DNA from: Bacteroidota bacterium
GTDB taxonomy: Bacteria > Bacteroidota > Bacteroidia > B-17B0 > Aurantibacillaceae
Direction: 5' to 3'
NCBI GenBank assembly: GCA_016711805.1
Contig: JADJSH010000039.1
Location: 1 to 64,000 of the forward strand
Length of the DNA stretch: 64,000 nt
Shown here one piece after another: positions 19,501 through 28,541 of the stretch. The number at the start of each line of letters is the position of its first letter. Positions within the stretch are counted from its first letter, which is position 1. The position numbers and the translations under genes are program-made. The notes under the pieces are model-generated. The model was not told the DNA's origin and ran no database searches. It saw only the letters and a program-made list of their open reading frames with translations.

Positions 19501-21768
19501 CTACGCCTTAACAGAAGCACGAATAATATTTAAAGCGCCACCAGCTTTAAACCACTCAATTTGTTGAGCGTTATAGCTATGGTTTACTTTAAATTCTTCT
19601 TTAGTACCATCTGAATGGTTTAAAGCAATCGTTAATTGTTGTCCAGGTGTAAATGTTGTTAAACCTAATACATCAATTGTATCGTCTTCTTTAATTTTAT
19701 CGTAATCAGCATTGTTAGCAAAAGTAATTCCTAACATTCCTTGTTTCTTTAAGTTTGTTTCGTGAATACGAGCAAATGATTTTACTAATACAACTTTAAC
19801 CCCTAAATGACGAGGCTCCATCGCTGCATGCTCACGAGATGAACCTTCACCATAGTTTTCATCACCCACTACAATCGACCCAATGTTTTGAGCTTTGTAA
19901 GCACGTTGTACTACAGGCACACCTTCGTAAGTTCCAGTAATTTGGTTTTTTACGTTATCAGTTTTATCATTAAATGCATTTACTGCACCAATTAACATGT
20001 TGTTAGAAATGTTATCCAAGTGGCCACGGAATTTTAACCATGGTCCAGCCATAGAAATATGATCGGTTGTACACTTACCTTTTGCTTTAATTAATAATTT
20101 TAAGCCTTTAAAGTCAACACCTGTCCATGCTGCAAATGGATCTAATAATTGTAAACGTTTAGAAGTTGGGTTAACTAAAACTTGTACTTTACTTCCATCA
20201 GCTGCTGGAGCTTGGTATCCTGCATCTTCTACAGCAAAACCATTTGGAGGTAATTCGTAACCAGTTGGTTCATCTAATTTAACTTGCTCACCTTTATCGT
20301 TAGTTAATGTATCTTTTAAAGGATTGAAACTTAAATCACCTGCAATAGCCATTGCTGCTACAATTTCAGGAGACGCAACAAATGCGTAAGTATTTGGATT
20401 TCCATCCGCACGTTTAGCAAAGTTACGGTTGAAAGAATGGATGATGGTATTTTTTTCTTGTTTCTCAGCACCTACTCTATCCCACATACCAATACAAGGT
20501 CCGCAAGCGTTAGTAAATACTGTAGCACCAACTTGAGCAAACACATCTAAGAAACCGTCACGCTCAATCGTGTAACGAATTTGCTCAGAACCTGGATTGA
20601 TCATAAACTCTGCTTTAGATTTTAATCCTTTTGCAGAAACTTGTTTTGCTAATGATACCGCACGAGAAATATCTTCGTAAGAAGAGTTAGTACAAGAACC
20701 AATTAAACCTGCTTCAATTTTTAAAGGCCAGCCATTTTTTTCAGCAGCTGCTTTTAATTGAGAAATAGGAGTTGCTAAATCTGGAGTAAAAGGTCCGTTT
20801 ACATACGGCTCTAATTCAGATAAGTTAATTTCAATAACTTCATCAAAATATTTAGAAGGGTTTGCATATACTTCTGCATCACCTGTTAAATGTTCTTTAA
20901 TACCATCTGCTAAAGCAGCTACATCAGCACGACCAGTTGCAGTTAAGTAACGGCTCATACTTTCATCATAACCAAATGTAGAAGTGGTTGCTCCAATTTC
21001 AGCACCCATGTTACAAATAGTTCCTTTACCAGTACAAGATAAACTAATAGCACCTTCACCAAAATATTCAACTACTTTATCAGTACCACCTTTTACAGTT
21101 AAAATACCAGCTACTTTTAAAATTACGTCTTTAGCACTTGCCCATCCGTTTAATTTACCAGTTAATTTAATACCAATTAATTTTGGCATTTTTAGTTCCC
21201 AAGGTAAACCAGCCATTACGTCGCAAGCATCTGCTCCACCAACACCAATAGCAATCATACCTAAACCACCAGCGTTTACTGTGTGCGAATCTGTACCAAT
21301 CATCATTCCACCAGGGAACGCGTAGTTTTCTAATACAATTTGGTGAATAATACCAGCACCTGGTTTCCAGAAACCGATACCGTATTTATTAGATACAGAA
21401 GCTAAGAAATCAAAAACTTCTTCGCTTTCGTGTTTTGCTCTATCTAAATCTGTTGCAGCACCAGCTTTTGCTTGAATTAAGTGATCGCAGTGAACTGAAG
21501 AAGGCACAGCTACTGTTGGGCGACCAGCTTGCATAAATTGCAATAAAGCCATTTGCGCTGTTGCATCTTGCATAGCAACTCTATCAGGATTAAAATCAAC
21601 GTAAGAAGCACCACGAGGGTAATCTGTTAATTTCATATCAGCATCTAAATGCGAATACAAGATTTTTTCTGCTAAAGTTAATGGGCGACCTAAGGTTTTA
21701 CGAGCTGCTTCAATGCGTGCAGGCATGTTAGCGTAAACCTTCTTAATCATTTCAATGTCAAATGCCAT
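19501..21768 (-). CDS. acnA: Aconitate hydratase
   Basis: This enzyme isomerises citrate to isocitrate in the TCA cycle using a [4Fe-4S] cluster. The 755-residue length and the opening AEKILYSHLDADMKLTDYPR are those of the mitochondrial-type aconitases used by Bacteroidota. Cluster ligands are visible as Cys359 (IGSCTNSSYED) and Cys422 and Cys425 (NACGPCIGMWD). The substrate-binding NRNFAKRADGNPNTYAFVAS and the swivelling-domain GEGSSREHAAMEPRHLG motifs are intact. The ATG start is followed by MAFDIEMIKKVYANMPARIE. It is monocistronic with a strong terminator. Codon use is uniform and the frame is undisturbed. Confidence 0.97.
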   Translation of the reverse strand: MAFDIEMIKKVYANMPARIEAARKTLGRPLTLAEKILYSHLDADMKLTDYPRGASYVDFNPDRVAMQDATAQMALLQFMQAGRPTVAVPSSVHCDHLIQAKAGAATDLDRAKHESEEVFDFLASVSNKYGIGFWKPGAGIIHQIVLENYAFPGGMMIGTDSHTVNAGGLGMIAIGVGGADACDVMAGLPWELKMPKLIGIKLTGKLNGWASAKDVILKVAGILTVKGGTDKVVEYFGEGAISLSCTGKGTICNMGAEIGATTSTFGYDESMSRYLTATGRADVAALADGIKEHLTGDAEVYANPSKYFDEVIEINLSELEPYVNGPFTPDLATPISQLKAAAEKNGWPLKIEAGLIGSCTNSSYEDISRAVSLAKQVSAKGLKSKAEFMINPGSEQIRYTIERDGFLDVFAQVGATVFTNACGPCIGMWDRVGAEKQEKNTIIHSFNRNFAKRADGNPNTYAFVASPEIVAAMAIAGDLSFNPLKDTLTNDKGEQVKLDEPTGYELPPNGFAVEDAGYQAPAADGSKVQVLVNPTSKRLQLLDPFAAWTGVDFKGLKLLIKAKGKCTTDHISMAGPWLKFRGHLDNISNNMLIGAVNAFNDKTDNVKNQITGTYEGVPVVQRAYKAQNIGSIVVGDENYGEGSSREHAAMEPRHLGVKVVLVKSFARIHETNLKKQGMLGITFANNADYDKIKEDDTIDVLGLTTFTPGQQLTIALNHSDGTKEEFKVNHSYNAQQIEWFKAGGALNIIRASVKA

Positions 21769-21908
21769 AGTAAAGGATAGTTAGAGATTTATAGAATTAG
21801 TGAATTGTTTAGTTTTTGCGTTACGAATTTAGGAATAAATTACCTTTTTTAGGGTATAAAACGGCAAAAAGTTTTTGAATAAATGCAAGAATACTCTATT
21901 TAAACTTT

Positions 21909-22180
21909 TGGGCGTTACCCTCCTTCTAGTCGGGTCAGGCTTTTCGTTGCAATCTTTTTTATTCGTCCCTCATAAAAAAGGATTTTCACTGCAATCCTTA
22001 ACGCAACATTACGCGCGAAGGATGCAAGCGCAAATCCTTTGCTGGAAACTGAGCGAAGTCGAAGTGCAGCAAAGATTGCAGCGACAGCCTGGTTCCTGCT
22101 GCCTCTTTGCAGGAACGCGCCCAAGCAATTAAAAAAAACGAATACTGAAAGCCTGATCCGACCCAAAGGGACACGCCCAA
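21909..22180. repeat. Long palindromic dispersed element, copy 1
   Basis: The left arm reads GGGTCAGGCTTTTCGTTGCA then ATCTTTT...AAAAAAGGATTTTCACTGCA then ATCCTTAACGC. From about 22015 the same module returns in inverted orientation (GCGCGAAGGATGCAAGCGCA, ATCCTTT...AAAGATTGCAGCGACAGCCT). It ends with GACACGCCCAA, which complements the beginning TTGGGCGT. Short open frames over it are shadows. The same module architecture recurs at 59104-59360. The rest of the gene-free stretch 21769-22192 holds only the aconitase promoter region. Confidence 0.75.
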
Positions 22181-22192
22181 AACCTTATAATA

Positions 22193-23440
22193 CTACCTAT
22201 TAAACGGGTACTCATTCACCCAATGAAAGCCTCGATTCATTAATCGAAACGATTTTGTATTTACGGTATGAAAGGTAAAATCAATCGTGTCCTTCATAAA
22301 AATACCTTTTAAATTAAGCGTGGTATCGTTCAATTGCTTATAAGCCAATTCGTAACTATGCGTTGTATCTGTTTGCAGATTAGTAGTCACCATTTTTTTA
22401 ATGGTATCTACATTAAAAATCAAACGGTAACTTCTGTCGTTTAATTGTCGTACGGAAGCCATTCCTTCATACTCAACTACTAAATATTTCCATTCCGCAG
22501 AGTCGGAATATGTTCGTAGCGTGTCGCCATTTTTTATCAACTGCGTTGGTTTATGAATACCGTATAAGGCTGTTTTAGGAGCATCGGCGCCATACTCTTT
22601 AGTCATTTCGTATGTTTCATAACCACTCCAAATAATGGCATAAAAAATCATGACACTTTTTATTACAATGCGAGATATCTTTAACCATTTTTTAGAGAAA
22701 AGCGATTTGTACTCAGCTGGAGTTGTAGCTCTGTTTCTAAGTAGTGCTAATTTTAAATTATGCCCCATAAAATAGAGGATAATGATGCACAATACTACTA
22801 ATTGTGTGGAATATAATTTTACAGGAATATCATAACAGAAGTTCATTAACATCACATTAAACATCACCACAAAACCAATTAATGCACCAAGAGCCGACGT
22901 TCTTCTGAGTAACAATAAAATACCTCCAATAAATTCGGCATAGCCAGAAAACACGGTATAAGATTTTGAGAAACCAATAAAAGTCCATGCTAAGCCCATA
23001 GGTGATGATTCTCCAAGTGGCTGAACTAATTTCCATAAGGTTGGGGGCTGAAATTGGCTATAAAATATTTTTGCATAACCATATCCAATTAATGAAGCTG
23101 CCACATAATACCTACAAAAAATAAGGAACCAGTGCATTAAGGTATCATAGTTGTTTTCTTTTTTATTAAAGATAGACCAAATGCTAGCACCTAAAAAACC
23201 CAATACAATACAAGTTAATACTTCCACGTAATTATACGTTGTGTCGCCACTACCATTAGGAAATACAGTAATTGGTTTTTCTAATTGTAAAATGGCTGAA
23301 CCCACCCATGGATAAAAATCTTCGCCAACAAGAGATAAGATTGGCATAATTAGCAATCCTAAAAAAATAATAGCGAAGCGTAATAAAAATTTCTTTGCTG
23401 AGTTCCACTGTAAGTGCGGATAAAATAATTGAGTTTCCAT
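22193..23440 (-). CDS. DoxX-like polytopic membrane protein
   Basis: The 415-residue protein has roughly eight membrane helices, including AIIFLGLLIMPILSLVG, EVLTCIVLGFLGASIW, IGFVVMFNVMLMNFCYDIPV and LVVLCIIILYFMGHNL. The motif FSGYAEFIGGILLLLRRTSALGALI is the DoxX-like signature seen in putative quinol-interacting or thiosulfate-oxidase subunits. After the last helix comes a soluble C-terminal domain of about 120 residues, beta-rich (YLVVEYEGMASVRQLNDRSY). The overall family is known from Bacteroidota as an uncharacterised membrane protein. The electron-transfer role is only by analogy. Confidence 0.7.
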   Translation of the reverse strand: METQLFYPHLQWNSAKKFLLRFAIIFLGLLIMPILSLVGEDFYPWVGSAILQLEKPITVFPNGSGDTTYNYVEVLTCIVLGFLGASIWSIFNKKENNYDTLMHWFLIFCRYYVAASLIGYGYAKIFYSQFQPPTLWKLVQPLGESSPMGLAWTFIGFSKSYTVFSGYAEFIGGILLLLRRTSALGALIGFVVMFNVMLMNFCYDIPVKLYSTQLVVLCIIILYFMGHNLKLALLRNRATTPAEYKSLFSKKWLKISRIVIKSVMIFYAIIWSGYETYEMTKEYGADAPKTALYGIHKPTQLIKNGDTLRTYSDSAEWKYLVVEYEGMASVRQLNDRSYRLIFNVDTIKKMVTTNLQTDTTHSYELAYKQLNDTTLNLKGIFMKDTIDFTFHTVNTKSFRLMNRGFHWVNEYPFNR

Positions 23441-23555
23441 AAAATAAGGTTTAGTAAGTATAACACGGATTGGTAACCAAAAGAACGCTATAAATAAAAA
23501 AGCAGTTATATAACAACGTTACATAACTGCTAAATAGTATATAAGTGACAAGAAA

Positions 23556-23921
23556 TTATTTCCCTAAATCATCAAAGTTCACCTCATCATTTGATGAAGA
23601 TGTTCCCTTATCTGAGTAAGAAGATTCTCTGTCGGAATACGCTTCTCTTTCCACAATTGGAGGGGCATTTTCTTTAATCACTTCAATCGATTCGTTTAAA
23701 CCTTCCATGAATTTCTCAAAATCCTCTTTGTATAAAAAGATTTTGTGTTTCTCGTAAGTAAACTTACCATCAGTACCAAAACGTTTTTTACTCTCAGTAA
23801 TAGTTAAGTAGTAATCGTTTCCTCTTGTCGATTTCACGTCAAAAAAATACGTGCGTTTTCCAGCTTTTACGGCTTTAGAAAATAAATCTTCTCTTTCTGT
23901 TCTTTCTATCTCTTCAGACAT
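23556..23921 (-). CDS. DUF3276 (PUR-like) nucleic-acid-binding protein
   Basis: With the start at 23921 (MSEEIERTEREDLFSKAVKA) the protein has 121 residues. GKRTYFFDVKSTRGNDYYLT and ITESKKRFGTDGKFTYEKHK are the two strands-and-helix blocks of the DUF3276 PUR repeat. Related Bacteroidota and Borrelia proteins bind single-stranded DNA or RNA. The C-terminus is disordered and serine- and acid-rich (YSDRESSYSDKGTSSSNDE). Eight additional upstream in-frame residues lack support and were excluded. Confidence 0.85.
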   Translation of the reverse strand: MSEEIERTEREDLFSKAVKAGKRTYFFDVKSTRGNDYYLTITESKKRFGTDGKFTYEKHKIFLYKEDFEKFMEGLNESIEVIKENAPPIVEREAYSDRESSYSDKGTSSSNDEVNFDDLGK

Positions 23922-24019
23922 ATCTTTTGTTTTTATTAAGTACATAACAAATATTTACATTTTTTGTTGAAACTTGCTATGGTGTTGAAAATTAGTTGAT
24001 AAATATCAGTAAAAATTAT

Positions 24020-24058
24020 GTCACCCTGAGCATGTCACTTCGAGCGGAGTCGAAGGGC
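24020..24058. repeat. Dispersed CACTTCGAGCG-type repeat, composite copy
   Basis: Two repeat openings are fused: GTCACCCTGAGC and GTCACTTCGAGCGGAGTCGA, followed by AGGGC. The composition suggests recombination between the two sequence variants seen separately elsewhere in the window (19465-19490 and 9743-9766). Confidence 0.65.
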
Positions 24059-24061
24059 ATA

Positions 24062-24092
24062 AAAAAAGCCTCCCAAAATATTGGGAGGCTTT
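24062..24092 (-). terminator. Intrinsic terminator after the M43 protease gene
   Basis: The stem AAAGCCTCCCAA/TTGGGAGGCTTT with a four-base loop runs into seven T's on the minus strand, 19 bases after the stop of the gene at 24111. Confidence 0.9.
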
Positions 24093-24110
24093 CATATAAT
24101 TTAAAACTAA

Positions 24111-26300
24111 TTACTCAATAATTACTTTTTTAGAAATACGTTGGTTATCCACATCAATATTTACGAAATAAATACCTGACGCTAAGTTACCACGTTGATT
24201 GATAGTATGAGAAATACGACCATCGTTATTAGCTGTTTTTGTCGTTTCTTCTAATACCCTGCCCATGATATCTACTAAATTAATTTTAACCGATTTATTA
24301 GGCTCTAAATTAAAATCAACATTAGCGGTTGAAGCCGTAGGATTAGGATAAATAACTAATTCCATTGATTTTTCAATTTCAGAAATTCCTGTTGTAAGAA
24401 CAGTTCCCGATAAATTAATTTGATCGATGTAAATATTATTTGATCTTCCAACTACTTTATCACTAGTAAATACAAAACGTAATTTTACGCTAGGCTTGTT
24501 ATTTAAGGCAGTAAATAATGCTGGAACATGTGTTTTTAAAATCCATTTTGAAGCAGTTGGAACAAATGCCGTAGTAGTAACACTACCAGAAGCTGTTGCC
24601 ATTTGAGCTGTTGTAGGAGTTCCTAAAACATTTACCCAAGTACCACCACAATCTAATGAATATTGAATTTTGAATGTATCTGCTTGCGTTGATAAACGTT
24701 TTGCATAAGCATAATAGTAAGACAAACTAATATTGTTAGTTGTTGAGAAATCGTAAACAGGTGTTTCAAAAATATCCACGTGTCCTGGTGTACTAGATGA
24801 AGAAGCATTATTAATCCAAATACTCTTAGCTGTTGAGTTTGCACCAACTGCAGTATTTTGAATCCATGTTGGAGAACCTGCATTTGAATTTGTTACAGTA
24901 ATACTTGAAGGTAAAGTTGCACCTTCAAAATCATTTGTATTAGGCACAAGAACTCCACCAAGACCATTAACTACAGTTACATAAGATGTTACTGTTTTTG
25001 TATTTGTACCAGAAGGATTAGTAGCTACTAAACCAACTGAATACGTTCCTGGAGTAGAATAAGTAACCGCTTGAGATGTTGCTGTAGATGTTGCAGGTGT
25101 ACCGCCTTGAAAAGACCAAGTTACACTTCCACCAGAAGAACCAATTTGGCTTAAGCTTGTGTAAGTAAATGAATTCCCAGCACATACTGCTCTCTTATTA
25201 GATTCAAAATCAGCAACTGGCATACAAGTATAACCAGGTGTAATTCCTGTTGCTAATAAATTGGTAGCTGACCATAAATTATTTCTTCCACCAGTTGCGC
25301 TAGTTAATGCAGTTCTCATTCTTGTAATTTGTCCTTGAGTAAACATTTTAGGGCAAGAAGCATAATCCATAATATTTTCAATATTTGGAGAAGAACAATC
25401 TAATGAACTAGGAGTACAAATAGAAAAATAACCACCTGTAGGAGGTGTGTCTGCTACGTTATCCGTACTACATGCAAATGTAGTAGTTGGCATATTTGAC
25501 GGGTCAAATTTTGGGTTATTAGATGAACCAAAGGTATGAGCTAAATTTAACCAGTGACCAATTTCATGGCTGATAGTACGAGCATCTGAAGGTCCAGATA
25601 CATTCACTTGATTTCTTAACATTACGATAGCGTCACCCATGTTACCATTAGCTGTATATGGAGTTCCACCTGGTAAGTAAGTATAACCTCCAATATAAGC
25701 TCCAGTAGGAGGACAAGGCATAGTTGCACTAGAAATACATTCAACAATGTAAATATTTAAATATTTGTTTGTTGGCCAACGATTCGTTCCTGTTCCAGAA
25801 TAGTTATAAGCAGGACTTGTTTGACTCCAAGTTGGATTATCATTATCGTGACGAATGATACCATTCGTACAATTTCCATTTGGATCTTTTTTTGCCAATT
25901 CAAATCTAATTTCTGAATCTACATATAAAGATGCGAAACTAGGATTAATTGAACTGACATCTGCTCCAGTTTTAGCATAATCATTATTTACATACGTCAT
26001 TAACGTAGCGAATGCTTGGTCGGTAACATTCAAATTACCCATCACGTGAAATACAACAGGAATTGTATAAACAGGCACCGCTACTTTCGCTGCTGAATTT
26101 ACTCGGTTCATTTCTGCCGCGTACTCCAATTCAAATTGGGCTTGAGATGCTTCATATCTCGCTTTTAAAGCAGGATCGGCCTTAAAACCTTCTTCCATAG
26201 CTTCATACGTTGCGCATGGATGCAACTTTAAGCCATCTTGAGCCATTGAGCTATAGCCCAAAAATGCAACTCCTAGTAGTGTGAATAGATTTTTTTTCAT
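24111..26300 (-). CDS. M43 (pappalysin/cytophagalysin) zinc metalloprotease with PKD and T9SS domains
   Basis: A signal peptide (MKKNLFTLLGVAFLGYSSMA) and a propeptide are followed by the catalytic domain, with HEIGHWLNLAH at residues 245-255 and the Met-turn ENIMDYASC around Met311. The family usually has G where this protein has Asn252. A PKD-type beta domain follows at about 362-445 (PGTYSVGLVATNPSGTNTKT). A galactose-binding-like region and a T9SS type A sorting domain come next (YPNPTASTANVDFNLEP, LASGIYFVNIDV). It is a secreted zinc endopeptidase; substrates are unknown. It has its own promoter and terminator. A second M43 protease lies at 45180-46505. Confidence 0.92.
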   Translation of the reverse strand: MKKNLFTLLGVAFLGYSSMAQDGLKLHPCATYEAMEEGFKADPALKARYEASQAQFELEYAAEMNRVNSAAKVAVPVYTIPVVFHVMGNLNVTDQAFATLMTYVNNDYAKTGADVSSINPSFASLYVDSEIRFELAKKDPNGNCTNGIIRHDNDNPTWSQTSPAYNYSGTGTNRWPTNKYLNIYIVECISSATMPCPPTGAYIGGYTYLPGGTPYTANGNMGDAIVMLRNQVNVSGPSDARTISHEIGHWLNLAHTFGSSNNPKFDPSNMPTTTFACSTDNVADTPPTGGYFSICTPSSLDCSSPNIENIMDYASCPKMFTQGQITRMRTALTSATGGRNNLWSATNLLATGITPGYTCMPVADFESNKRAVCAGNSFTYTSLSQIGSSGGSVTWSFQGGTPATSTATSQAVTYSTPGTYSVGLVATNPSGTNTKTVTSYVTVVNGLGGVLVPNTNDFEGATLPSSITVTNSNAGSPTWIQNTAVGANSTAKSIWINNASSSSTPGHVDIFETPVYDFSTTNNISLSYYYAYAKRLSTQADTFKIQYSLDCGGTWVNVLGTPTTAQMATASGSVTTTAFVPTASKWILKTHVPALFTALNNKPSVKLRFVFTSDKVVGRSNNIYIDQINLSGTVLTTGISEIEKSMELVIYPNPTASTANVDFNLEPNKSVKINLVDIMGRVLEETTKTANNDGRISHTINQRGNLASGIYFVNIDVDNQRISKKVIIE

Positions 26301-26354
26301 GTGTTATTTTATTTAGTTGGTACTTATTTTGTGTTTGTGTTAATTTAGATTTAT

Positions 26355-26385
26355 TAAAGATAATATATTGAATTTAAAAAGTCAA
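26355..26385 (-). promoter_or_regulatory. Putative Bacteroidota promoter of the M43 protease gene
   Basis: The minus strand carries TTG (26385-26383), then 20 bases, then TATCTTTA (26362-26355), close to the TTG/TAnnTTTG consensus with the expected spacing. It leaves a leader of about 50 bases. Confidence 0.45.
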
Positions 26386-26413
26386 TATTTTTCAAATATA
26401 ATCGTCAAATCTG

Positions 26414-27340
26414 TTATTTTTTTGGATTAATATCCATTTGATTCAAAGCCATCATCTGTTTCATGGTTTTATCCATGCCTTCAACACTACCATCTAAGAA
26501 AATAACATTGCCTTTTCCTTCTTGAGCAAAGTTTTTAACAGCTTCTGTCCACATACTAAATAAAATTAACGAAGAGTCTAATTTTGCCTCTTCCATTTCT
26601 TTAGCAGCGCCAGCCATACCCTTAGCTACTTCCTGACGGAATAAAGCAATACCTTCCCCTTTTAATTGAGAAGCGTCTTTTTCGGCCTGAGCTGAAATTT
26701 TAATAAAATTACCTTCAGCTTCGGCCGCTTTAGTACGAGTAATTAATAAAGCCTGACCTTCATTTTCGGCAGCTGCTTTTAAGTTATTACTAGCTACAAC
26801 TTTTGCCATCGAACGCATTACTTCTTCATCAAAGGTAATATCGTTTAATTGTAAATCAATTAAGTGATAACCCCACTCTTCTAACATAACATCCAGTTGT
26901 TCTTTAACCGCTTCCACGATGTCTCGTCTTAACGATAATACTTCTGATTGCTTTTTAGTAGCCACAAATGCTCTAACCGAACCCTCAATAGAACGCACCA
27001 ACGCTTGCATTAAATTTTTGTCGTCCACAAACTTAAAAGCTACGTTTTTAATAGACTCTTCTTGTTGGTTAACTACAGCATATAATAACATAGCCGTAAA
27101 ATTTACATTTGCTTGATCAATGGTAACTGCTTGAAAACCTAACTCAGCACTACGATTTTGAATAGAGATTTTTTTATACACTTTTTCGATAAAAGGTATT
27201 TTCATACTTAAACCTGGTGTTAATATTCTTCTGTATTTTCCAAACACAGTAATAACCGCTACAGTTCCTTGCTGAACTGTTACAAAGCTTAAAAAAATGA
27301 GTAATAATCCGAAGACTAAAATAAAAATAAAGAATGCCAT
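26414..27340 (-). CDS. SPFH/band 7 (stomatin/prohibitin-like) membrane protein
   Basis: An N-terminal membrane helix (MAFFIFILVFGLLLIFLSFV) is followed at once by the band 7 domain: VTVFGKYRRILTPGLSMKIP would be typical, and here it reads VITVFGKYRRILTPGLSMKI. It continues with ALVRSIEGSVRAFVATKKQS, VKEQLDVMLEEWGYHLIDLQ and LNDITFDEEVMRSMAKVVAS. A charged coiled coil (AENEGQALLITRTKAAEAEG) precedes the C-terminal tail. Such proteins form ring-like scaffolds in membrane microdomains and often work with proteases. The 308-residue length is normal. It is divergently transcribed from the TPR gene at 27406. Confidence 0.9.
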   Translation of the reverse strand: MAFFIFILVFGLLLIFLSFVTVQQGTVAVITVFGKYRRILTPGLSMKIPFIEKVYKKISIQNRSAELGFQAVTIDQANVNFTAMLLYAVVNQQEESIKNVAFKFVDDKNLMQALVRSIEGSVRAFVATKKQSEVLSLRRDIVEAVKEQLDVMLEEWGYHLIDLQLNDITFDEEVMRSMAKVVASNNLKAAAENEGQALLITRTKAAEAEGNFIKISAQAEKDASQLKGEGIALFRQEVAKGMAGAAKEMEEAKLDSSLILFSMWTEAVKNFAQEGKGNVIFLDGSVEGMDKTMKQMMALNQMDINPKK

Positions 27341-27405
27341 AGTTTTTAATATTAAATTGTTTACGTAAATTTAATCATCCAAAACAATAAACAAAATTTT
27401 TTTTG

Positions 27406-28464
27406 ATGAACGGTATTAAATCTTTAGCATTAGTAATATTCGTTTGTCTGTGTTCTAATTTTTGCTTTTCCCAAAAAAAGGATACATCTAAAACTGCCGA
27501 AGTTGAGATTTACAAAGATGCTTGTAAGCTTGTAGACTCTGCTAAATATAAAGAAGCCATTATTTTATTTAAAAAAGCAATCAAAATAAAGCCCTATTAT
27601 ACAGAAGCATTTAACAAAATGGCTTTAGCGAAATTAAAAACTCAAGACTACAAAGGCGCTGAAAAAGATCTACAAGCTGCGCAAAAAATAACTCCCGACA
27701 ATTACGAAAGCCAAAAAACCATGGGCATTTTGTATTACGAAACCAAAAGATTTAAAGAAGCAAAAGCAACGCTCGATTCGGCAGCAGCATTAAATACGGA
27801 CGACGCCGAACTATTTTACTACCAAGCAAAACTGATGTATGATGGCAAAGCCTATAAACCTGCTTTGGATGCATGTTTGAGGGCAATAGATTTGAAACCA
27901 AAATACATGGACGTGCTTTATTTAAGAGGAGAGATTCGCTTTGCCATGAAAGAATATGCTTATTGCATAAAAGAATTATCAGAAGCCATAAAATTGGCAC
28001 CTGCCGAAAACCCTAATTACAATGCCTACAAAACAAGAGCTAAAGCGCGGTTCGAATTGCATGATTACAAAAATGCAATTAGCGATTGGAATGTTTATTT
28101 AGAGGCTTTTCCGGATGAAGAAGGGGCACTTATTTCTCGTGGGGCTTGCAAAATTGAAACTGCCGACAATACTGGCGCCATTGTTGATTTTGACGCTGCC
28201 ATTAAATTAAACGCTAAAAATCCTGTAAGCTATAATTACAGAGGAGTTGCCAAAGGCGAAAGCAGACAGTTTGTGGAAGCCTTAAAAGATTTTGATTATG
28301 CTATTAAATTAAAATACGATTACGCTGGTGCGTTTGTAAATAGAGCGGCTGTAAAGTTTGCTAGTAAAGACAAGCATGGCGCCTGTGATGATTTAAACAA
28401 AGCCGATAGTTTGGGCGACGAAATGGCCATTCAACTGATAGAAACCTATTGCAAACACCAGTGA
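27406..28464 (+). CDS. Exported TPR-repeat protein
   Basis: The ATG at 27406 gives MNGIKSLALVIFVCLCSNFC then FSQ, a signal peptide; the TTG just before it is not needed. About eight TPR units fill the rest, for example YKEAIILFKKAIKIKPYYTE, YKGAEKDLQAAQKITPDNYE and YKNAISDWNVYLEAFPDEEG. The later units end in alternating A-A-I-K-L-N motifs. It is probably a periplasmic interaction scaffold with no enzyme domain. The stop lies within the left arm of a long inverted repeat (28463-28533). Confidence 0.85.
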   Translation: MNGIKSLALVIFVCLCSNFCFSQKKDTSKTAEVEIYKDACKLVDSAKYKEAIILFKKAIKIKPYYTEAFNKMALAKLKTQDYKGAEKDLQAAQKITPDNYESQKTMGILYYETKRFKEAKATLDSAAALNTDDAELFYYQAKLMYDGKAYKPALDACLRAIDLKPKYMDVLYLRGEIRFAMKEYAYCIKELSEAIKLAPAENPNYNAYKTRAKARFELHDYKNAISDWNVYLEAFPDEEGALISRGACKIETADNTGAIVDFDAAIKLNAKNPVSYNYRGVAKGESRQFVEALKDFDYAIKLKYDYAGAFVNRAAVKFASKDKHGACDDLNKADSLGDEMAIQLIETYCKHQ

Positions 28465-28533
28465 TTAGGAATTAATACGAATGCACGAATCAATGCAAAC
28501 ATAGATTCGTATATTCGTGCTCGATTTCTAATC
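28463..28533. repeat. Intergenic inverted repeat with ACGAAT modules
   Basis: The left arm GATTAGGAATTAATACGAAT then GCACGAATC pairs with the right arm GATTCGTATATTCGTGCTCG then ATTTCTAATC. The element begins at the stop codon of the TPR gene. The ATACGAATATACGAAT-like core is shared with 55181-55245, so the two are members of one family. Confidence 0.7.
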
Positions 28534-28541
28534 CAAATAAA

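Noticed and set aside
21915..22166. Short open frames on both strands in 21.9-22.2 kb
   Set aside because: They lie inside the palindromic dispersed element and have no coding features.
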